A DNA stretch of 27,549 bases, from the NCBI GenBank assembly GCA_045635565.1, contig JAZTVX010000039.1, forward strand, positions 1 to 27,549, in the 5' to 3' direction. The stretch's first letter is position 1; each line of letters starts with the position of its first letter. The DNA is from RGIG4140 sp045635565 (lineage in GTDB: Bacteria > Pseudomonadota > Alphaproteobacteria > CAAHEQ01 > UBA3637). The notes under the pieces were generated by a model. The model saw only the letters and a list, made by a program, of their open reading frames with translations, was not told where the DNA came from and searched no databases. Shown here piece by piece: positions 22,871 to 27,549 of the stretch. Both the position numbers and the translations under genes were made by a program.

Positions 22871-23737
22871 TTATTTTGAGGGGGAAGGCATAACCATTTT
22901 TAGTGGTTGAGCATGATATGTATGAGATGTTTTTTTTGTTTGTTCATTAGCCTTAAAAACATCTTTTGGGGTGATGGGCTTGTCCAACAATTGCCATTTA
23001 ATTTCATTCGGAAAATGTGTTGCAATCATCACGTCGGGTGGTGTTAAAAACCACACATTGTTTAACAGCCGATGTGATGACTTTGGCATTTGTTGGATGT
23101 CCCGTTGTCGTTGCCGAATAATTTTTTTGTGTTCCTTAATGCTCTCCATGTCATCAAATACGGTGTAATCGCCCCCCATTGCCCATGTCACGTCAAGTAA
23201 ATACCACTTGTTATCAATTCGAATAGCATTCCAAGCATGGGGAGATGATAATGCTGTCTGGCGTGTCAAATGATGACCGGCAACACCATCAATCCGAACG
23301 GCTTTCAGATTGGCTCGATTAGCTAATTTAACAAATAAATCTGCAAAGTCACCACACACACCGACACGTGTTTTAAAAGCATCACCACTGTTTAAAATTT
23401 TATGTCTTCCATGTTTGTTTTTACCCAAAATATTATCAGCCTTAAATTGGTCATAACTTAAATGATATACCATCCAGGCAAAAACGGATCTGGCACGTAA
23501 TCGTTCATTATTTTGATATGGTTTTGATAAATAATCTGCTAATTGCGACAAATGATTAAATTCCGGTGCATTTTTAGCATATTCATCAACCAAAGGATAT
23601 TGATTGATTATATGGGGCTGTTCCCGTGGTTGATTCGTCGGAACGGTTAATCCGTAATAAACGGTTTTTCCACCGATTTGTGCTGACGAGGGAAATGTCA
23701 ATAAAAGCAATAATCCAAAACAAATCCAATAGTGCAT
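22871..23737 (-). CDS. Secreted transglutaminase-like (papain-fold) protein
   Basis: 288 residues with a signal peptide (1 to about 19, SSA/Q). The transglutaminase core is intact: Cys128 in TRVGVCGDFADLF, His167 in SPHAWNAIRI and Asp182 in WYLLDVTW, in the usual order and spacing. FAWMVYHLSYD before the Cys matches the helix typical of transglutaminase-like proteases. It probably cleaves or cross-links proteins or peptides in the periplasm or outside the cell; the substrate is unknown. AAGGAA precedes the ATG. The Pro-rich C-terminal 40 residues look unstructured. Confidence 0.85.
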   Translation of the reverse strand: MHYWICFGLLLLLTFPSSAQIGGKTVYYGLTVPTNQPREQPHIINQYPLVDEYAKNAPEFNHLSQLADYLSKPYQNNERLRARSVFAWMVYHLSYDQFKADNILGKNKHGRHKILNSGDAFKTRVGVCGDFADLFVKLANRANLKAVRIDGVAGHHLTRQTALSSPHAWNAIRIDNKWYLLDVTWAMGGDYTVFDDMESIKEHKKIIRQRQRDIQQMPKSSHRLLNNVWFLTPPDVMIATHFPNEIKWQLLDKPITPKDVFKANEQTKKTSHTYHAQPLKMVMPSPSK

Positions 23738-23760
23738 ATGTTATTCCTTGTTGAAATGAT

Positions 23761-23788
23761 TTTATACGTATTTTATTTTTTTTGCAAA
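23761..23788 (-). promoter_or_regulatory. Probable promoter of the transglutaminase-like gene
   Basis: Leftward TTTGCA (23783-23788), 16-bp spacer, TATAAA (23761-23766). It begins just past the terminator of the mini NrdD gene. Confidence 0.4.
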
Positions 23789-23791
23789 GAA

Positions 23792-23818
23792 AAAACGCCG
23801 TTAAAAAAACGGCGTTTT
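23792..23818 (-). terminator. Terminator of the mini NrdD gene
   Basis: An 11-bp perfect stem AAAACGCCGTT/AACGGCGTTTT with a 5-nt loop, followed by T-rich sequence on the minus strand. Confidence 0.8.
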
Positions 23819-23839
23819 AAATTGGGTTTCTATTTCTGA

Positions 23840-24028
23840 TTAAGCGGCTTTTTCGCTATGAACTGAACAACCGCAACGATCTTCTAAAAACCATTTACGA
23901 TCATCAAATTCAGATTTTTTACCTTTGTTAAATTGGCTGTAAGGGCGAAAATATCCCATAACACGTGTCCAACATTCGACCGGTTGGCGTTCTTGTTCAT
24001 TTGCTTTTAAAATTTCGTTATCCGTCAT
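23840..24028 (-). CDS. Stand-alone NrdD glycyl-radical-domain-like small protein
   Basis: 62 residues from MTDNEILKANEQERQ, which has the very strong site AAGGAGGAA just upstream; the longer reading from 24070 is not supported. CWTRVMGYFRPYSQFNKGKKSEFDDRKWF matches the C-terminal glycyl-radical region of anaerobic (class III) ribonucleotide reductase, with R-V-M-G-Y in place of the usual RVxGY loop and the conserved N-x-GK-x-E-F-x-x-R. The rest of NrdD is absent. Such mini proteins occur separately in other bacteria, as recalled. A role as a spare radical domain or accessory subunit, comparable to YfiD for pyruvate formate-lyase, is inference. The C-terminal RCGCS could bind a metal. Confidence 0.75.
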   Translation of the reverse strand: MTDNEILKANEQERQPVECWTRVMGYFRPYSQFNKGKKSEFDDRKWFLEDRCGCSVHSEKAA

Positions 24029-24068
24029 TTTTTCCTCCTTTTCTTTCAACGGGTTGTTTGTAAAATAC

Positions 24069-24097
24069 AAGATATAGATTTTTTATATCACTGCCAA
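24069..24097 (-). promoter_or_regulatory. Promoter of the mini NrdD gene
   Basis: Leftward -35 TTGGCA (24092-24097), 17-bp spacer, -10 TATCTT (24069-24074). No clear FNR-type site (TTGAT-N4-ATCAA) is seen. Confidence 0.5.
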
Positions 24098-24287
24098 CCT
24101 ATATTTTGTGCTGTTTGTTTCTTTGACATTACGCATAAAAAAGTCATCTGTCAAACACTTTTTGAAACTTTTTGACAGTTGCTTGAATCGTAAATAAAAA
24201 ATTTTTCGTATTAAAATATTTTTTTGCTCGAATAATTGTTCGGTTTTAAAGTCATTAAAATTCACAAACGCAAACGACTTGATTTAC

Positions 24288-24379
24288 CTTGTCTTTGACA
24301 AGCGAATCGATTCGTTTCTTATGGTATCATACAAACGTATATTTTTTTTCTTGCAATCATACACAAAAGAAGGTAAAGT
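24288..24379 (+). promoter_or_regulatory. Control region of the outer-membrane protein gene
   Basis: Two dyads lie side by side around a consensus -35: CTTGTC-TTT-GACAAG (24288-24302) and the 12-bp palindrome CGAATCGATTCG (24303-24314), with TTGACA at 24295-24300. A -10 at proper spacing is only weak (TTATGG, 24319). A second option is TTGCAA (24351-24356), 17 bp, TAAAGT (24374-24379). The dyads look like operators. 24100-24287 shows no supported gene. Confidence 0.45.
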
Positions 24380-24407
24380 AAAACCATGCAGATTATCTGC
24401 TGGTTTT
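24380..24407 (+). other. Leader hairpin with tiny upstream reading frame
   Basis: AAAACCA-T-GCAGAT (24380-24393) pairs with ATCTGC-TGGTTTT (24395-24407), leaving a 1-nt bulge. A frame ATG...TAA (24386-24409, MQIICWF) lies within it, followed by ATG AAT TAA (24411-24419), whose stop overlaps the AAGGAG of the main gene. An OmpA-like mRNA-stabilising stem is one possible role. Confidence 0.5.
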
Positions 24408-24429
24408 AATATGAATTAAGGAGTACAAT

Positions 24430-25209
24430 ATGTTAAAACAAACTTTATTAGTCGCCGGTGTTTTATCGATTGCCACAGCAGCATCCGCTTTGGAATTGAC
24501 AAACCCGTTCTACGGACCGGCTAAAAACACAATTGCTTCTACAACAATATATGATTTTGAAACAGAAACTGTTAAAACGAACGGTATGCGTTTGAAATCT
24601 TACGATCATTATGTTGCCGAAACATTGCGATACGGATTGACAGATACTGTTTCATTAGATGCAACAGTATCTAATACATTTGACAAAGATGTTCTTCCGT
24701 TGACACACACTGACAGAACAGATAAAAACATTGATTTCGAAGTTGGTTCAACATGGAATGTTTTGACAGGTCCGGCAAAATTACAGGTTCAAGGTGCTTA
24801 TGGTCAAGCAGAAAGCAACAGTTTTGATAATTTAGGTGCTTACAAATATGTTTTAGGTGGTATCAAAGCCGGTTATACGATGGGAATTTATACACCGTAC
24901 GTTTCCGGTACAGCTGAATTACCGGTTGCCCAAAACAAAAATGCTGACAATCATTACAAATATGAAGGTAAAGCCGGTGTATATGCTTATTGCCCACGTA
25001 TGAAAACAGCCGTTGATACAGGTGTTCGTGTTAACTATGACGAAACAGTTGAAGCCCGTACATTTGCTTATGATTTAGAAGTTTCATACTTCATTACGAA
25101 AAATTGGGCCGTTAGTGCATTCGGTTCTGTCACATTTGACGGCAAAGCCGAAGATAGCACAGATGTCTATGGTAATAAAGTCGGATTAAAATTGCGTACT
25201 GCTTTTTAA
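24430..25209 (+). CDS. Outer-membrane beta-barrel protein
   Basis: 259 residues with a signal peptide (1-19, ATAASA/LEL). The mature part alternates short polar and hydrophobic strands rich in Tyr, Thr, Gly and Val (YVAETLRYGLTDTVSLDATV, YEGKAGVYAYC, RTFAYDLEVSYFITKNWAVSAFGSVTF) and ends in a terminal Phe (GLKLRTAF), the outer-membrane insertion signal recognised by BamA. About 10-12 strands are likely. AAGGAG is 6 nt before the ATG. A dyad-rich control region and a long terminator suggest strong, regulated expression. No specific porin family can be named. Confidence 0.82.
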   Translation: MLKQTLLVAGVLSIATAASALELTNPFYGPAKNTIASTTIYDFETETVKTNGMRLKSYDHYVAETLRYGLTDTVSLDATVSNTFDKDVLPLTHTDRTDKNIDFEVGSTWNVLTGPAKLQVQGAYGQAESNSFDNLGAYKYVLGGIKAGYTMGIYTPYVSGTAELPVAQNKNADNHYKYEGKAGVYAYCPRMKTAVDTGVRVNYDETVEARTFAYDLEVSYFITKNWAVSAFGSVTFDGKAEDSTDVYGNKVGLKLRTAF

Positions 25210-25230
25210 TTCTTTTAATTATTACGAAGC

Positions 25231-25267
25231 AAAAACTCCGGAAACGATTCGTTTTCGGAGTTTTTTT
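25231..25267 (+). terminator. Terminator of the outer-membrane protein gene
   Basis: AAAAACTCCGGAAACGA pairs with TCGTTTTCGGAGTTTTT (one G-T pair) and is followed by more T. Confidence 0.9.
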
Positions 25268-25282
25268 GATGTATAACAGACA

Positions 25283-25319
25283 AGATTGTTTGTATCATAC
25301 CGATTGGTACAAACAATCT
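25283..25319. repeat. 12-bp inverted repeat between two terminators
   Basis: AGATTGTTTGTA (25283-25294) and TACAAACAATCT (25308-25319) pair perfectly around a 13-nt loop. It has no T run suited to termination. Role unknown. Confidence 0.55.
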
Positions 25320-25345
25320 ATTTTAAATAACAAGCGAAAATTGAT

Positions 25346-25383
25346 AAAAAAATCCCCCTCTTGACGTAAGCAGAGGAGGGGGA
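25346..25383 (-). terminator. Terminator of the Cys-repeat protein gene
   Basis: Read leftward, TCCCCCTC/GAGGGGGA form an 8-bp GC stem with a 15-nt loop, followed by seven T. Confidence 0.85.
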
Positions 25384-25386
25384 CAG

Positions 25387-25420
25387 AGATGATAATTTAA
25401 TTCGTGAGATATTATCATCT
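25387..25420. repeat. 10-bp inverted repeat just past the Cys-repeat gene stop
   Basis: AGATGATAAT (25387-25396) and ATTATCATCT (25411-25420) flank 14 nt, directly between the stop codon and the terminator. It may be a 3'-end stabilising hairpin. Confidence 0.5.
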
Positions 25421-25421
25421 G

Positions 25422-27549
25422 TTACGGCTGACAATGTACCTTGCCTGTTTCATAATCTTTCGTTGGTGTTCGTGACGCATTTCGACACAATTGTGCCGAC
25501 AATTCATCAACGCCGATTTCGGTGGTTCCACTGTCCATATTTGAGGTGTGACAAACGCCGTTAATGTCTTGCCATTCGTCTGTATCACATGATGGAACAC
25601 AGTATTTCAATTCATTAACATCTGCCATAACCCGACGATTACAATCACGACATAACTGTTCGGCTTCACCTCTTGTTGGTATGGCAACTTTAACACGATT
25701 TGTGTTACAAGCAACACATTCGGTTGTTGACATAAATGTATCATGTTGAATACAACCGCCATATACACAATACCCACCTTCTATATGACGTAAGCCATTA
25801 CAACTGGCACATTCATCTGCCGTTGCTTCATATCCCTTACCGGGTTCGGAACAATCTCGACAAATACCCGTGTTATCCAGATATTTAACACCGATACCGT
25901 CAACGTAATCAGACCATCTCGTTTTATTCGGACTATAATTACAAATACCTGAATGACCTGGATTTACATAAGCACAATATTTTCCCACATAAACGTGATT
26001 ACCACAGGCTTCACATTCATCTTTTATTCCTGCACGCGGACCTTCATTTTTAGTGCTTGCTGTTGGACAAGGGAAACAAATTTTTGACCAATTGGAATGT
26101 GTTCGACCATGAATTTTACCTTCCCCACAATCGATAGGGGCACAAAAGTCATAATCTCCGACCGTACCGGCTACATACACATCATTCACATCCGAACCAC
26201 ATGCTGTTTGACACTTTTCTACAATGGTGGAATTATGATAACTATGATACCCCATTTGGAAACCATCCCCAATATCAGAACAGGCCTTGCATGTACCGTC
26301 ATATGCCATAATGTACCCTTCACCACAATTTTTAAAACACATGCTTTTGACCGAATCAAAAAACCGTTGACCGTTACAGGCAGATTCGCATTTTGATGCT
26401 TCGTTTGAATCTACCGTAACACCTTTTTCATGTGTACATGGATAGCACTTGTAATCAGCCCCCATAAAAGATGGAACCGCTTCACCCGAGCAATCTTCGT
26501 TTCGAATCTTAACACATTGATTAGCCTTAATTTCACGATTACCACACGCCAAACAGCGTTCATTTAGATATGCATAACTCACGCCGTTATAAATAATTGT
26601 CGGATTAATATCTGAATCGCAGGGATAACATTCTCCCCACCAATTCATTATATATTTGGTGGTATCACTGCTACTTGTTTGGCAATTCGGAACACACAAC
26701 TTTTGGGAACCATTTTGAACAACATCACGGTTTTTTCTTAAACTTTCATCTTTAGCACTCCCACACTTGTTGCATAAATCTTCCCAAGTATCCTTTGGGT
26801 GTGTGCCTGAATAACGATGACCGGTTCCCCAAATAACAGATAATTCATTCGTTGTTGTACATTTTTTACATCCATATTGAGTTTTATAATAACCATCAGG
26901 ACATGTTTTCAAATGGCATCGATAAGGTCCCGAAGCACTCCAACCATGATGCAACCAAATACGATTCGTGCAAGCCGTGCACAGTAATCTTGCCTGATCC
27001 GAATTGGCAATAGTCGGTTCTGATGTTGAATTGCAAGGGACGCATTCACCCGTTTCATTCATAAAACTATTACCTTTGACACACCCCGTTGCACAATAGG
27101 TTTTGATATCATTGCCTGTTCCTGCTTCTTCTGTACGATGTTTAACGGCTTGACACGCATTACACATATCAATCCCGCTATGTGTGTCTTTAATTTCAAC
27201 ACCGCCCACTTGTTTTTCAAAAATACCATCATTATCATCAGAATTCATGATAACGATTTCACTCATATAATCACAACTGACACATGACCCGTTTGCTGCC
27301 CGATATTCTTTGCCGTATCTTTCACCTTCACCACATGATTCAGGCAATGCCACACATTCATGTTTCGTTAAATCACAAATTTGTTCATTTGGACAATCTT
27401 TATTACTTAAACATTCAACACAAACACCACCACTGTCATTATCATAACAAAATGGTGTTGAGGTTCCTGTACAACTGTTATGACATGTCATATCGTCTTC
27501 ACATGTAACGGGAGCACACAACATATTACAATCTTCTTCTTCAACGCAT
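25422..27549 (-). CDS. Very large Cys-repeat protein, C-terminal part
   Basis: 708 residues are visible and the frame stays open to the right edge (CVEEEDCNMLCAP lies before the first internal Met at 27524), so the true start is outside. The N-terminal visible part has short EGF/Notch-like cysteine spacings (CLSNKDCPNEQICDLTKHEC). Then come about nine degenerate units of roughly 50-80 residues, each with about six Cys. The plan is C-x2-C, a variable stretch ending in a C-x2-C-x-N/G motif (CTACTNR, CLACGNR, CEACGNH, CRDCNRR), then C-x3-C or similar, then G-x-C-x-x-C (GECVPC, GECYPC, GTCKAC, GICRDC). The C-terminus (ETGKVHCQP) has no membrane helix or sorting motif. The pattern suggests a disulfide-rich extracellular rod or adhesin; this is inference. 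A hairpin and terminator follow. Confidence 0.8.
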   Translation of the reverse strand, partial: CVEEEDCNMLCAPVTCEDDMTCHNSCTGTSTPFCYDNDSGGVCVECLSNKDCPNEQICDLTKHECVALPESCGEGERYGKEYRAANGSCVSCDYMSEIVIMNSDDNDGIFEKQVGGVEIKDTHSGIDMCNACQAVKHRTEEAGTGNDIKTYCATGCVKGNSFMNETGECVPCNSTSEPTIANSDQARLLCTACTNRIWLHHGWSASGPYRCHLKTCPDGYYKTQYGCKKCTTTNELSVIWGTGHRYSGTHPKDTWEDLCNKCGSAKDESLRKNRDVVQNGSQKLCVPNCQTSSSDTTKYIMNWWGECYPCDSDINPTIIYNGVSYAYLNERCLACGNREIKANQCVKIRNEDCSGEAVPSFMGADYKCYPCTHEKGVTVDSNEASKCESACNGQRFFDSVKSMCFKNCGEGYIMAYDGTCKACSDIGDGFQMGYHSYHNSTIVEKCQTACGSDVNDVYVAGTVGDYDFCAPIDCGEGKIHGRTHSNWSKICFPCPTASTKNEGPRAGIKDECEACGNHVYVGKYCAYVNPGHSGICNYSPNKTRWSDYVDGIGVKYLDNTGICRDCSEPGKGYEATADECASCNGLRHIEGGYCVYGGCIQHDTFMSTTECVACNTNRVKVAIPTRGEAEQLCRDCNRRVMADVNELKYCVPSCDTDEWQDINGVCHTSNMDSGTTEIGVDELSAQLCRNASRTPTKDYETGKVHCQP

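Noticed and set aside
24083..24265. 60-codon leftward frame upstream of the mini NrdD gene
   Set aside because: No ribosome site, AT-driven composition (Phe/Lys/Asn), and it overlaps the mini NrdD promoter.
24386..24419. Amino-acid attenuator leader peptide
   Set aside because: MQIICWF has no run of a single regulatory amino acid, the hairpin is not followed by a T tract, and the downstream gene is an outer-membrane protein.
1..27549. CRISPR array
   Set aside because: No series of regularly spaced short direct repeats was seen; the only sizeable direct repeat is the 96-bp pair at the tRNA-Lys gene.

Overview
The window is AT-rich, gene-dense bacterial chromosome. Several features fit an alphaproteobacterium, probably a gut-associated lineage with a reduced genome. 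These are a histidine kinase with a PleC/DivJ/PdhS-like phosphoacceptor region, LptG ending in LLHLEDG, a pilin-like leader of the type GRSMVEILGVLAVIGVL, a stand-alone mini NrdD glycyl-radical protein, and a long Cys-repeat surface protein. The lineage is inferred from sequence character; no database was searched. Most genes have clear Shine-Dalgarno sites, sigma70-type promoters and hairpin-plus-T terminators, which makes many starts and ends readable.

Layout. 1-108: start of a pilin-like gene running off the left edge, behind a 217-bp inverted-repeat element (133-349) that carries promoters. 547-807: rpsT. 910-4281: a leftward operon of a small membrane protein, an orphan YejA-type peptide-binding protein, a Sel1-repeat/coiled-coil secreted protein and a small secreted protein. 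accA (4375-5328) diverges from it through overlapping promoters. 5325-9099: a leftward four-gene glycan cassette (cytidylyltransferase-like enzyme, GT4, GT2, APH-like kinase). 9386-11295: two paralogous bacterial PH-like membrane proteins around a family 4 uracil-DNA glycosylase. 11504-11962: a small secreted protein. 12097-15160: a soluble Cys-rich PAS-GAF histidine kinase joined to a family 3 solute-binding protein with a long tail. 15280-18402: an MFS transporter that may be leaderless, a membrane-anchored GT2 and a protein with two internal repeats. 18476-19093: a NADAR-family protein.

19123-19446 holds tRNA-Lys(TTT) and a 96-bp direct repeat that duplicates the tRNA 3' end with its terminator. 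19608-21989: a Cys-rich single-pass protein, lptG and an unknown protein. 21992-22803: an HNH nuclease gene interrupted by a frameshift in a 7-A run. 22871-23737: a secreted transglutaminase-like protein. 23840-24028: mini NrdD. 24430-25209: an outer-membrane barrel protein with an elaborate leader. 25422 to the right edge: a very large Cys-repeat protein.

A theme of the window is the cell surface: pilin-like protein, glycan assembly, LPS export, outer-membrane barrel, secreted transglutaminase and Cys-repeat protein. The least explained signals are the inverted-repeat element in front of the pilin-like gene, the tRNA-Lys tail duplication next to the NADAR gene, the Cys-rich kinase/binding-protein pair, and the Cys-repeat protein with a possible remnant of the same kind at 11297-11365.
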